From Lysobacterales bacterium (GTDB taxonomy: Bacteria > Pseudomonadota > Gammaproteobacteria > Xanthomonadales > SZUA-36): a stretch of DNA of 33,529 nucleotides. The stretch lies in the NCBI GenBank assembly GCA_029859505.1, contig JAOUCZ010000014.1:1-33529 (forward strand), read 5' to 3'. Both the position numbers and the translations under genes were made by a program. Each line of letters starts with the position of its first letter. Positions within the stretch are counted from its first letter, which is position 1. The notes under the pieces were generated by a model, which worked only from the letters and a program-made list of their open reading frames with translations, was not told the origin of the DNA and made no database searches. Shown in pieces: positions 18,637 to 27,395 of this stretch.

Positions 18637-21600
18637 CTATTGACAAGCAATAGGCGCCGTCAGCTTAAACGTGAGGTCCGTACGGTTTATTGAACCGCTC
18701 AGCGGTGATTTCAGCACGTAGTCCAGGTTCCAGGTCATGGCCTCTTCGCTGGCATAATCCCGGGTAAATACACCGACGGGATCAACCGTGATGTCCTCGG
18801 CAGTGCCAGCACAAACCGCACAAAAACCGCCGAACTGGTTCAGTGGTGATTCTCGCGTTGCCGGGCTCTGTGGCTCAGGCGCTGCAAGCAACCAGACGGG
18901 TCTGCCCATATCGTCATATATGTAATGAATATATGCCTGTGACGTATTGTTGACCACAACCGAAGCACCACCGACACCATCTGCCTTACGTGCCCAAAGC
19001 CCGTTATAACTGCGTTCGATCCCGTCAATCTCCGGGCAAATCGGCGGTAAGCTCGGACGCTCCCTGTCACTGCCACTCTCACCGAATAACACGAAAGAGA
19101 ATATTGAATCATCTTCAGCCAGTGAGGTGATGGACATATGACCCACCGGAGTCGATTGTTGCAAGACCCCGTTATTGGTAAAGCGCAGCAAGTCTGCGAC
19201 CCAGACGTTACCCACCGGCTCTGGATTTGATGCAAGGTACCAGGTCGGGGTGCCATCCTCGTTATACGTGTACCAGAGGAAACCTCGATAACCACCGGTT
19301 GATGTGTAATCATAGCCCTGAGAAATGCCTTCCCTTGAAGATGGTTGCCAAAGGCCTCCACGTAGGGGAATCGATGTGCCTGAGAAGCTCATGTCTACCT
19401 TGATTGCAACATCTGCAGCCGAAGAACCAGTGTTTTTTAGTACCGCGTACCATCGGCCCGGAACGACATCGGCATCGCTGACAGTCAGCGCAGGGCCGGC
19501 ACCACTTGAACCCGTGGCTGAGGCCAGGGGTACACCGCTGGTGTTGGCTGCGGGAACGAACGGAGCATCTGTGAACGCGTTGTCAAAATCTACCCGGTAA
19601 AGCTCCAACTCAAGCGCGGCATTTTGTCCACCATTGGCACCTGAAGTGGTAACCGTGAACGAGTCCGTTCCTGACGCTATATCGAAAAATATCCGGTCAT
19701 GGGCATCGCCCGCCTTCAAAGCCAGTCCACGTTGGACACCATGCATCAATACCAGCGATTCGGAATCCGCTATACCGGTCTTCGTAAAGGTGACCGGTAT
19801 AACGCCGAGATCATATGGATCCAGACGATTTGATCCGATGCCCACAGCACCCAGCAACTCAGTTCCTGGTGCGGCACCCACATTATCCCAGGACGCACGA
19901 ACTTTCTGTCTCGCACCAGCCACAGTAATTCCGCTTCCGGTAACCGCCAGGGGTGAAGATGTATCACTTCCTACCACCGCGGTTTTAACACGTACCTCAT
20001 CAAGCGGACTGCCGGCATCCCAGTTTTGAACCAGAACCCAGTACTCACCTGACGCTGGTAAGAATAAATCGCATAACTCCAGTTCATCCGGAGAGGTGCT
20101 TGAGCAGAGCTCTTCACTTTCCTGTGGCATCCGATCACCATTGGTATCCCGGCCAACAAACAGGTCCAGGTCTCTGGATGTTGATGATAGTGTCTCTGCG
20201 TGCAGCCATAATGAGTCCGCCGTAACTGTGTGCCATACAGTCATCACGCCAGGAGGACCATCGTAAGGATCGTCGTCAGTTGGGTCCTGTGGCAGGTTTT
20301 GTATGGTGATGGTTGGAACAACCAATCCACCACTGGTAAACGTGGCATCCGGCATCGCTGTCGATTCACCCAGCTCAAATCCCTGCCAACCTGAGCTCTT
20401 ATCACTTTCAATTTTCCATGGGCTAAACACCGCCACAGGAAATACTGCATCGGGAAGCCCGTCTGAACTTAGCCGCACCATACCGTTTAACCATGTACCC
20501 ACTAACGGTCCCATGTCGACATTGATGGTCAATTGTTGACTGGCGCCTGCTGCCAGGCTGAAATTTGAGGGTGTCACAGTTACTGTTACACCATCTACAA
20601 ACCCGTCAAACGATGCACTCCAGCTGGCGCCACCTGCCATATCGGTCACCGTCCGCTCAAAGCTGCAGGACTGGTCACAGGTCGCGTCCTCAAGACCTGG
20701 CAGATTTAAATCTTTGGGGTCACCGCCCAATGCGGGGTCTGCTGCCAGAAAATTATTTTCAGTTTCATTCAGGTATAGGCCCGCATTAACTGCCTGATCG
20801 AGACGTGGTCTTCCGGCGCCCCGCTTATGGATGGTTGCAAGGGAACCGTCAAAATCGATTGCCTGTTCAGCTGTGGCGGTCATCATCAATGCTGAAAGGA
20901 TCATCGTCGGTGTCCAGTCATTGTGGACAGATTTAAGCAGGGCCGCCGAGCCAGCGACATGGGGTGAAGACATTGAAGTCCCACCCACCAGCTTAAAATC
21001 TGGATCTCCACTCCAGGCAGCCAAAATTTCTGTTCCCGGTGCGATGAGGTCCGGTTTCATAACATCCTGCGCGGGTGGAAGATTGGGTCCACGTGAACTG
21101 GTAAACGCAATCTGATCACCTGCTTCTGCAATATTACCAACGAAAAACTCACTCAGGGAACCCTGGTGATCCGAACCGCTATCAAGCCACCCACGTAATT
21201 TGTCACTTTGCTCAAGGCCAAGATGAACTCCCGGTATGCAATGATTATCAGCGACAATGGCCTCACCCCAATCGGGGGTGTTGGCAAGAATGTAACCACC
21301 GGCACCTGCCAGTTGAAGATTTTTTCCTTTTTCTACACGACCGTAAATACCACGGTCACAAACAACAATCTCGCCGTTAAATGTCCCGGGGCTGAATGGA
21401 CTGCTTGAACCCGTATTGGTTGAGCAATCTGGCCCTGACTCAGGCTCTCCGACGCCACAAAGCGGGTATCCGAAATCCTTTGCGTGGACAATTTTTCTGA
21501 CACCGACCCCATCGGAAATACTGGCACCAACCAAGTCATTGGGAGGCGCGGAATCACCGCCACTCAGGTTTTCGACCACTGCAGCAAATATCCTGTCATG

Positions 21601-22806
21601 AGTGGCATTTCCAACCGCTGTAATCCAGGGTGCATTGGCCGGTGATTTGATCGAATCTGAATCTGGTCCAAAGTTTCCGCCGGATGTCGCGACAAAAATG
21701 CCGGCAGCCCTCAAATTGAGAAAGGCAAGGGCTCCAAAGGGTGACCACGGATCATAGGCTTCCTCTGAACCAATTGAATAGTTGACCACATCTACCTGGT
21801 CCTCAATTGCCTGTTCAATGGCGCTGAGAATTGCGGACTCCTGGCAACCGCCATCTTCCTGATCAATCACATCTCCTATATAACAGACCCGGTAGGAAAT
21901 CAGGTTGGCATTGGGTGCTACACCGCCTATTTGAGTGGGGAAGTCATTGAGAGTTAAAGTTTGAGGATTACCAACCGCAGTCGAAGCTACATGAGATCCA
22001 TGGCCCGAGTTGTCTTTGCCATTTGTGTTTTCTTCTGTTTCAGGGGTTGTAGGGTCGTCCTCAACAAAATCATAAACACCGACGAGTTTGTCATTACACA
22101 GCACATCACCCCTGGAGCACAAACCCAGCTGTCGGCCATAAGGATTTTCATGATCCCAACCAGGTAAAGTTCCCTGCCCAGGATCTTCGAACGAAGGGTG
22201 ATTCCAGTTAATACCTGAGTCGATCACGCCAACGACGATACCTTCACCTCCACTCGCCGGGAATGCACCTGCACTTCCATCGTGAATCGTATCTGCACCC
22301 AGCCAATTCGGACCCGAATCTGTTTCCAGCTTATGAATCCTGTCAGGCAGTACTGCATGCACTCCGGGTACATCACGCAGGGCACGAACTTCAGACTTGC
22401 TTAGCTCGGTAGCAAAACCATTCAGCGCCTTACGGTACCGGTGTGTCAGTTTGAGTTTCCGGCCAAGCCTGAGCGTCGATTCACCGTGAAAGGACTCAAA
22501 CCGATCGTCCAGAAATTTAAGGTATCTTTGTGAAGCCGGCGAATTTACATCCAGCTTACGCGCACCGGTCAAACGGTTGGCAGTTGCCGACAGTCGGGTT
22601 GTAATGGCCTTTCGGCCCCGGGCATCAATGGCCCGGCCGTCATAGGTCGCCAGCGGCATGTCATCAAGAATGACGATATACCTTTGTTTATCACTTCTAT
22701 CGGCAGATGCTGCGGCGCTTTTTGCGAATACCGGCTCCTGAACAGACCATGCGGCCAGAATCACTGTGCCAAGTATTCCACTGATAACTTTCAAACGAGT
22801 ATTCAT
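18637..22806 (-). CDS. Secreted subtilisin-family (S8) protease, 1389 residues
   Basis: A large exported serine protease. Order of parts: signal peptide (about 1-28), an I9-type propeptide (about 42-160, YIVILDD to AVLPDRIHKL), the S8 catalytic domain with Asp196 (GVIDSGIN), His269 (NSGHGSHVAS), Asn378 (ATSGGNFG) and Ser611 (GGTSMSSPHVAG), and a protease-associated domain inserted at about 437-560. A beta-rich region follows, with a PPC-like unit (DLFVGRDTNGD to GEYWVLVQNW), and at about 1150-1389 two copies of a tryptophan-rich module (GGLWQP with WYTYNEDGTPTWYLA; NGLWARK with YDDMGRPVWLLA). No sorting signal is seen, so release is likely. An AAGGA site precedes the ATG, 36 bases after glutathione reductase. 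Confidence 0.95.
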   Translation of the reverse strand: MNTRLKVISGILGTVILAAWSVQEPVFAKSAAASADRSDKQRYIVILDDMPLATYDGRAIDARGRKAITTRLSATANRLTGARKLDVNSPASQRYLKFLDDRFESFHGESTLRLGRKLKLTHRYRKALNGFATELSKSEVRALRDVPGVHAVLPDRIHKLETDSGPNWLGADTIHDGSAGAFPASGGEGIVVGVIDSGINWNHPSFEDPGQGTLPGWDHENPYGRQLGLCSRGDVLCNDKLVGVYDFVEDDPTTPETEENTNGKDNSGHGSHVASTAVGNPQTLTLNDFPTQIGGVAPNANLISYRVCYIGDVIDQEDGGCQESAILSAIEQAIEDQVDVVNYSIGSEEAYDPWSPFGALAFLNLRAAGIFVATSGGNFGPDSDSIKSPANAPWITAVGNATHDRIFAAVVENLSGGDSAPPNDLVGASISDGVGVRKIVHAKDFGYPLCGVGEPESGPDCSTNTGSSSPFSPGTFNGEIVVCDRGIYGRVEKGKNLQLAGAGGYILANTPDWGEAIVADNHCIPGVHLGLEQSDKLRGWLDSGSDHQGSLSEFFVGNIAEAGDQIAFTSSRGPNLPPAQDVMKPDLIAPGTEILAAWSGDPDFKLVGGTSMSSPHVAGSAALLKSVHNDWTPTMILSALMMTATAEQAIDFDGSLATIHKRGAGRPRLDQAVNAGLYLNETENNFLAADPALGGDPKDLNLPGLEDATCDQSCSFERTVTDMAGGASWSASFDGFVDGVTVTVTPSNFSLAAGASQQLTINVDMGPLVGTWLNGMVRLSSDGLPDAVFPVAVFSPWKIESDKSSGWQGFELGESTAMPDATFTSGGLVVPTITIQNLPQDPTDDDPYDGPPGVMTVWHTVTADSLWLHAETLSSTSRDLDLFVGRDTNGDRMPQESEELCSSTSPDELELCDLFLPASGEYWVLVQNWDAGSPLDEVRVKTAVVGSDTSSPLAVTGSGITVAGARQKVRASWDNVGAAPGTELLGAVGIGSNRLDPYDLGVIPVTFTKTGIADSESLVLMHGVQRGLALKAGDAHDRIFFDIASGTDSFTVTTSGANGGQNAALELELYRVDFDNAFTDAPFVPAANTSGVPLASATGSSGAGPALTVSDADVVPGRWYAVLKNTGSSAADVAIKVDMSFSGTSIPLRGGLWQPSSREGISQGYDYTSTGGYRGFLWYTYNEDGTPTWYLASNPEPVGNVWVADLLRFTNNGVLQQSTPVGHMSITSLAEDDSIFSFVLFGESGSDRERPSLPPICPEIDGIERSYNGLWARKADGVGGASVVVNNTSQAYIHYIYDDMGRPVWLLAAPEPQSPATRESPLNQFGGFCAVCAGTAEDITVDPVGVFTRDYASEEAMTWNLDYVLKSPLSGSINRTDLTFKLTAPIACQ

Positions 22807-22842
22807 TAATTGTATCCTTAATCCCTCAACGGGAACGCTTCC

Positions 22843-24201
22843 TTAAGCCCCCACTGGTACCCGCATTGTCACCAGCTCTTCTGCCGCTGTTGGGTGTATA
22901 CCGATGGTCTGGTCAAATTGCTGCTTGGTCAGACCGCATTTAATCGCGACGGCAAACCCTTGCACTATTTCCGGTGCGTCCATGCCGACCACATGCAAGC
23001 CAACCACCTTGTTGGATGAAGCCTGCACCAGTAACTTCATCATGGTTTTTTCCTGTCGGCCGGAAAGTGTATGTTTCATTGGTGTAAACACCGATCTGTA
23101 AACATCCAGCTTGCCATAATGTACTTCCGCTTCCTTTTCAGAAAAACCAACCGTGGCGACCGGTGGATGTGAAAACACAGCCGATGGTATAAACCGGTGG
23201 TTGACCGGCCTCGGGTTACCACCAAATTCACTATCTGCAAACGCATGACCTTCCATTAACGCCACCGGTGTCAGGTTCACCCTGTTGGTTACATCACCAA
23301 CAGCGAACACATTCTGCAGGTTAGTTTGTGAAAACTCATTGACCGGGATCATGCCGCCCGGCAATGCATGTACTCCGGCATCCTGTAATCCAAGGCCCCG
23401 AACATTGGGCACCCGGCCGGTGGCAAACATGACAGTGTCCGCCTGCAACTCACTGCCATCATCCAACTTCAAAGTGATGAGACCATCCGGCTGCTTGATC
23501 AGTTCAATGACATTGATATGTAATCGTACATCGATACCCTTTTTTTGCATTTCCGTAGCCAGGGTATTTTGAACATCATGATCAAAACCGCGCAGAATCT
23601 GCTCACCACGATAGAGTTGAACAACCTTGGAGCCCAGACCATTAAATATACCTGCGAACTCACAAGCAATGAACCCACCTCCAATGACAACAACACTTTC
23701 GGGAAGTGCTTCCAGATGGAAGGCTTCATCAGATGTGATGCTGTGCTCAACACCCGGAATATCCGGCACCCACGGACGTGCACCGGTTGCGATCAGTATT
23801 TTGTCCGCTGTGAAAACTTCTTCGCCGACCTGAACTTCGTGCTGACTCATCATTTTTCCATGCTCAGAAAACAGCCTCACACCCGAGTTCTTAAGCAGAC
23901 TTAAATAGACCTTATTAAGACGGTCTATTTCACGGTCTTTGTTTTCAATCAAACGGGACCAGTTAAAGCTTGTCTCGCCGACATTCCAGCCATAACCTGC
24001 AGCATCCTCGAACTCTTCATGGAAATGGGCCGCATAAGACAGCAGTTTTTTCGGCACACAACCACGGATAACACAGGTACCCCCTACCCGGCTCGATTCA
24101 CAGATACCAACACGAGCACCATATCCAGCCGCAATGCGTGCAGCACGTACACCGCCTGAGCCCGCACCTATTACGAACAAATCAAAATCAAATTCACTCA
24201 T
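22843..24201 (-). CDS. gor: Glutathione reductase
   Basis: An FAD disulfide oxidoreductase that keeps glutathione reduced using NADPH. Of 452 residues, the FAD loop is IGAGSGGVRAARIAA (11-25), the redox cysteines are Cys43 and Cys48 in GGTCVIRGCVPKK, the NADPH loop is VVIGGGFIACEFAGI, and the dimer-interface histidine is in GIHPTAAEE. I chose the second ATG (24201) because AAGG lies a suitable distance upstream; the ATG two codons earlier is directly against it. It overlaps the preceding small gene by 8 bases. It would supply the glutathione used by AdhC/FghA, though that gene pair is far away. Confidence 0.95.
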   Translation of the reverse strand: MSEFDFDLFVIGAGSGGVRAARIAAGYGARVGICESSRVGGTCVIRGCVPKKLLSYAAHFHEEFEDAAGYGWNVGETSFNWSRLIENKDREIDRLNKVYLSLLKNSGVRLFSEHGKMMSQHEVQVGEEVFTADKILIATGARPWVPDIPGVEHSITSDEAFHLEALPESVVVIGGGFIACEFAGIFNGLGSKVVQLYRGEQILRGFDHDVQNTLATEMQKKGIDVRLHINVIELIKQPDGLITLKLDDGSELQADTVMFATGRVPNVRGLGLQDAGVHALPGGMIPVNEFSQTNLQNVFAVGDVTNRVNLTPVALMEGHAFADSEFGGNPRPVNHRFIPSAVFSHPPVATVGFSEKEAEVHYGKLDVYRSVFTPMKHTLSGRQEKTMMKLLVQASSNKVVGLHVVGMDAPEIVQGFAVAIKCGLTKQQFDQTIGIHPTAAEELVTMRVPVGA

Positions 24202-24505
24202 GATCATCCTTCATGTTGGTATTTATCGGATTTGAATTACTGATGTAGCGCTTATTGGTACGTATTGCAATGGTGCTCAGGGCAATAGTTGGCAAGCGTA
24301 CCCGGACAACAACGCCGTTTTTTGAAATTCTCACCTGGGCGGCCTTTGAGGTGGCCCTGTCCTGGAAAGAGAGCAGAAGATCATGTGCTGATGGTGTTGA
24401 ATAAAGACCGGGCAATATGCTTGCCAGGGCAAAAAGCAAAACAACCAAAAGCGGCAAAGCGATACTGATCACGATCATTAAATTATTACGCAGGAAATTT
24501 CTCAT
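24194..24505 (-). CDS. Small single-span membrane protein overlapping gor
   Basis: I do not recognise this 103-residue protein. One membrane helix spans about 10-31 (IVISIALPLLVVLLFALASILPG), followed by about 70 soluble residues with alternating basic and hydrophobic strands (KAAQVRISKNGVVVRVRLP) that probably face the periplasm. Its last codons overlap the gor start in ATGAGTGA, which points to translational coupling. No clear ribosome-binding site is seen before its ATG. The overlap and the well-formed helix make it likely to be real; function is unknown. Confidence 0.65.
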   Translation of the reverse strand: MRNFLRNNLMIVISIALPLLVVLLFALASILPGLYSTPSAHDLLLSFQDRATSKAAQVRISKNGVVVRVRLPTIALSTIAIRTNKRYISNSNPINTNMKDDHE

Positions 24506-24686
24506 GAGTTATTCATTTAGCTTCAGTGGCAGTTAACCGTTCCAGTTGATAATCACTCCTATTTGTGTTCTGACAACCCAGACACTATATTAAGTCCCTA
24601 CAAATGATGCGCGGCTCGAAAAATAACCATTTTACATGACTAAAATCATTCAAAGTACGGTTCTGCTACGTCATAATCGCCTGCCA

Positions 24687-24715
24687 TTGAATGAACGGCA
24701 AATGTGCCCTCATAA
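24687..24715 (+). promoter_or_regulatory. Weak candidate promoter for the ccm operon
   Basis: In the 232-base gap between the small membrane-protein gene and ccmA, TTGAAT (24687-24692) and TCATAA (24710-24715) stand 17 bases apart, 22 bases before the ccmA ATG. Both boxes match the consensus only partly. No other clear regulatory site is seen in the gap. Confidence 0.3.
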
Positions 24716-24737
24716 CTAGACCATATAGAAGGAACAC

Positions 24738-25382
24738 ATGGATTTGCCAAATAATTCTCACATGCTTGCAGTAACTGGCCTCAGTTTTGAACGTTACTTT
24801 GAACGGGTTTTCGAACCGGTCAGTTTTGAACTGGACGCGGGTTCCCTGTTGTTGATTACCGGCTCTAATGGCTGTGGTAAAACAACCCTGTTGAGACTAT
24901 TGGCGGGTTTACTCGATCCCAGCGAGGGCAAAATACAGAAAGAGGAACAACCTTTGTACGCCGGTCACTTCCCGGCTATCAAGGATGATCTGAGCGTGGA
25001 AGAAAATATTCGCTTCTGGATGAAGTTTATGGGTACACGCAAGTCGGACCAGATGGATGGCCTGTGTGAACAGGTCATCGAAGAAATCGGCCTGACACCC
25101 GTTGCACAGCAGGAAGGTCGTACACTATCTGCCGGTCAGCGTAAACGCTGCTCCCTGGCACGCCTGCTTTTTTGTGATGAATCCCTGTGGTTGCTGGACG
25201 AGCCCTATTCGAACCTCGACCCTCAAGGCATCGCCATGCTGGACAGCATATTAAAAACACATCTTACTTCCGGTGGCGCCTGCATCATGACAACTCATGG
25301 CAGCTTGCGCCCCGAAGGGTTTGATCTGCAGGAATGTCACATGATCAGCGGTCGTGAGCGTTATGCCGGAGAGGCCGCATGA
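24738..25382 (+). CDS. ccmA: Heme exporter ATP-binding protein CcmA
   Basis: The ATPase of the CcmABCD complex, which releases heme-loaded CcmE during cytochrome c maturation. The 214 residues contain Walker A GSNGCGKTT (42-50), the signature LSAGQRKR (130-137) and Walker B LWLLDEPY (150-157). An AAGGA site lies four bases before the ATG. Its stop overlaps the ccmB start in ATGA. It opens a nine-gene operon. Confidence 0.97.
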   Translation: MDLPNNSHMLAVTGLSFERYFERVFEPVSFELDAGSLLLITGSNGCGKTTLLRLLAGLLDPSEGKIQKEEQPLYAGHFPAIKDDLSVEENIRFWMKFMGTRKSDQMDGLCEQVIEEIGLTPVAQQEGRTLSAGQRKRCSLARLLFCDESLWLLDEPYSNLDPQGIAMLDSILKTHLTSGGACIMTTHGSLRPEGFDLQECHMISGRERYAGEAA

Positions 25383-26062
25383 GCAAACAGGCAACGGGTA
25401 CAGCATTTGTAGCACTCCTGCGACGTGATTTTCTGCTCGCTTACCGGCGTCGTGCCGAATTATTGCAACCACTGGTATTTCTACTGGTGGTGGTCACATT
25501 GTTTCCCCTGGGCGTGGGGCCTTCACCTACCCTGCTGGCCAATATTGCACCCGGCGTGATCTGGATCGCTGCGTTGCTGGCTACAGTATTGTCACTGGAC
25601 AGTTTATTCAGATCTGACTTCGAGGACGGAACTCTTGAGCAGATGGTGTTGTCTGGACAGTCACTTGCCCTTATTGCACTGGCAAGAACCGTGGCGCACT
25701 GGCTGGTGGCCGGACTGCCTATCGTTTTATTGTCACCTTTATTGGCAATGTGGATGAATTTACCTGATGAAGGTTTGCTAATTTTGATAGAATCACTGGC
25801 TATTGGCACACCGGTGCTGAGTTTGATCGGCGCGATTGGCGGCGCATTGACCGTCAGCCTTAAACGGGGAGGCCAATTACTATCATTGTTGGTATTTCCT
25901 TTGTATGTACCTTTGCTGATCCTGGCAACCAGTGCTGTCAGTTCAGCCGTTGTTGACCTGCCATATACCGGCCAGCTCGGTTTGATGGTTTCAGGTTTGA
26001 TTGCGTCGTTGACACTCGCACCTTTTGCGACAGCAGCAGCGCTTAAATTGAGTTTAAGTTAA
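25379..26062 (+). CDS. ccmB: Heme exporter membrane protein CcmB
   Basis: A 227-residue inner-membrane protein with six hydrophobic segments that partners CcmA. The N-terminus LLRRDFLLAYRRRAELLQPLVFLLVVVTLFPLGVGP and the segment DFEDGTLEQMVLSG are typical of the family. It overlaps ccmA by four bases and ccmC by one base (TAATG). Confidence 0.96.
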   Translation: MSKQATGTAFVALLRRDFLLAYRRRAELLQPLVFLLVVVTLFPLGVGPSPTLLANIAPGVIWIAALLATVLSLDSLFRSDFEDGTLEQMVLSGQSLALIALARTVAHWLVAGLPIVLLSPLLAMWMNLPDEGLLILIESLAIGTPVLSLIGAIGGALTVSLKRGGQLLSLLVFPLYVPLLILATSAVSSAVVDLPYTGQLGLMVSGLIASLTLAPFATAAALKLSLS

Positions 26063-26811
26063 TGAATCCAATATTTTTATTTTTTCACAAGACAGGATCA
26101 CCGCCCTGGTTCTACAAATACAGCGGCAAACTGATTCCATGGCTTTGGGCCGTCTTTCTCGCACTTACCGTCTATGGCCTTTACCTGGGCCTGGTAGTCG
26201 CGCCTGCAGATTATCAACAGGGTGAAAGTGTAAGGATCATGTATCTGCACGTTCCTTCCGCATGGATGTCCATGATGATTTACGGCCTCATGGCCATCAT
26301 GGGCTTCATCGCACTGGTGTGGCGCATCCGTATCATGGAAGTTCTGGTCATATCCAGCGCCCCGGTTGGTGCGGCGTTTACCGCGATAGCATTGATCACC
26401 GGTTCTCTCTGGGGACGCCCGACCTGGGGTACCTACTGGGTTTGGGATGCACGCCTGACATCAGAACTGGTATTACTGTTTCTTTATTTTGGTGTCATCG
26501 CTCTTTACAACTCATTTGATGAACCAAGAAAAGCGGCGCGCGCAGCCTCGCTGATGTCCATAGTGGGCGCAATCAATCTACCCATCATCTACTTTTCGGT
26601 TGAATGGTGGAATACCCTGCACCAGGGTAGCAGCATGGGCTCAGACGGCCCCGGCATTCACCCCAGTATGCTGTTACCACTGTTGTTGATGGCGACTGCA
26701 ACCAAGTTTTTTTACGGTGCAAACCTGTTGAGCCGTGCAAGGTTAACTCTATTAAAACAGGACCACCGCAAACGCTGGGTGCAGGACTTGCTGTCAAAGG
26801 AGAGTCACTAA
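26062..26811 (+). CDS. ccmC: Heme-handling membrane protein CcmC
   Basis: A 249-residue inner-membrane protein of the heme-handling family that delivers heme to CcmE. It has six membrane helices, the tryptophan-rich WGRPTWGTYWVWDARLT motif (117-133), and the two periplasmic heme-ligand histidines His63 (YLHVPSAW) and His187 (WWNTLHQG). Order and length are standard for System I. Confidence 0.97.
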   Translation: MNPIFLFFHKTGSPPWFYKYSGKLIPWLWAVFLALTVYGLYLGLVVAPADYQQGESVRIMYLHVPSAWMSMMIYGLMAIMGFIALVWRIRIMEVLVISSAPVGAAFTAIALITGSLWGRPTWGTYWVWDARLTSELVLLFLYFGVIALYNSFDEPRKAARAASLMSIVGAINLPIIYFSVEWWNTLHQGSSMGSDGPGIHPSMLLPLLLMATATKFFYGANLLSRARLTLLKQDHRKRWVQDLLSKESH

Positions 26812-26955
26812 ATGTCACACACACCTTTTATTTTGGCTGCCTACCTGATCAGTGCCGTGGTGCTGTTTTGGGCCGCAATAGCTCCTGTTCTCAACAAACG
26901 CTCCCTGCTTCGGCAATTGAAAAACCGACAGGCACAAATGGATAAAACACAATGA
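26812..26955 (+). CDS. ccmD: Heme exporter small subunit CcmD
   Basis: A 47-residue protein with a single membrane helix (about 6-27, ILAAYLISAVVLFWAAIAP) and a basic tail (NKRSLLRQLKNRQ), the usual make-up of CcmD, which holds CcmABC and CcmE together. The ATG follows the ccmC stop directly, and its stop overlaps ccmE in ATGA. It is recognised from position and topology, as the family has little sequence conservation. Confidence 0.93.
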   Translation: MSHTPFILAAYLISAVVLFWAAIAPVLNKRSLLRQLKNRQAQMDKTQ

Positions 26956-27395
26956 CCCCAACTCGCAAACGCAGACTGATCGGTGTATTGGTCATCATTA
27001 TCGGTGTCGGCATCGCCGCCGTCGTCGCCATGAGTGCTCTGAACGAAAACATGCTGTTTTTTGTCAGCCCGACTGATGTCGAAGAGCAATCACTACCAGT
27101 AGGAAAACGCTTCCGGCTGGGTGGCCTGGTCGCGGCTGAAAGCGTTAGCCGTGCCGAAGACAGCCTGGCAGTAACATTTGTCGTTACTGACGGAGCTCAC
27201 TCTGTCGATGTCAGGTTCGATGGTATTCTTCCGGACCTGTTCCGCGAAGGCCAGGGCATTATCGCCCTTGGAGAAATGAAACCCGATGGCCATTTCGAAG
27301 CCGACGAGGTATTGGCCAAGCATGACGAAAACTATATGCCGCCTGAGGTGGCCGATGCCCTTGAGAAAGCAGGACACGTGGAGAGTGAACAATGA
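26952..27395 (+). CDS. ccmE: Periplasmic heme chaperone CcmE
   Basis: Carries heme covalently from CcmC to CcmF. The 147 residues include an N-terminal membrane anchor (about 9-29) and an OB-fold domain ending in VLAKHDENYMP, with the heme-attaching His124 and the Tyr128 ligand. It is the HDENY (histidine) type, not the cysteine type of archaea and some deltaproteobacteria. Confidence 0.97.
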   Translation: MTPTRKRRLIGVLVIIIGVGIAAVVAMSALNENMLFFVSPTDVEEQSLPVGKRFRLGGLVAAESVSRAEDSLAVTFVVTDGAHSVDVRFDGILPDLFREGQGIIALGEMKPDGHFEADEVLAKHDENYMPPEVADALEKAGHVESEQ

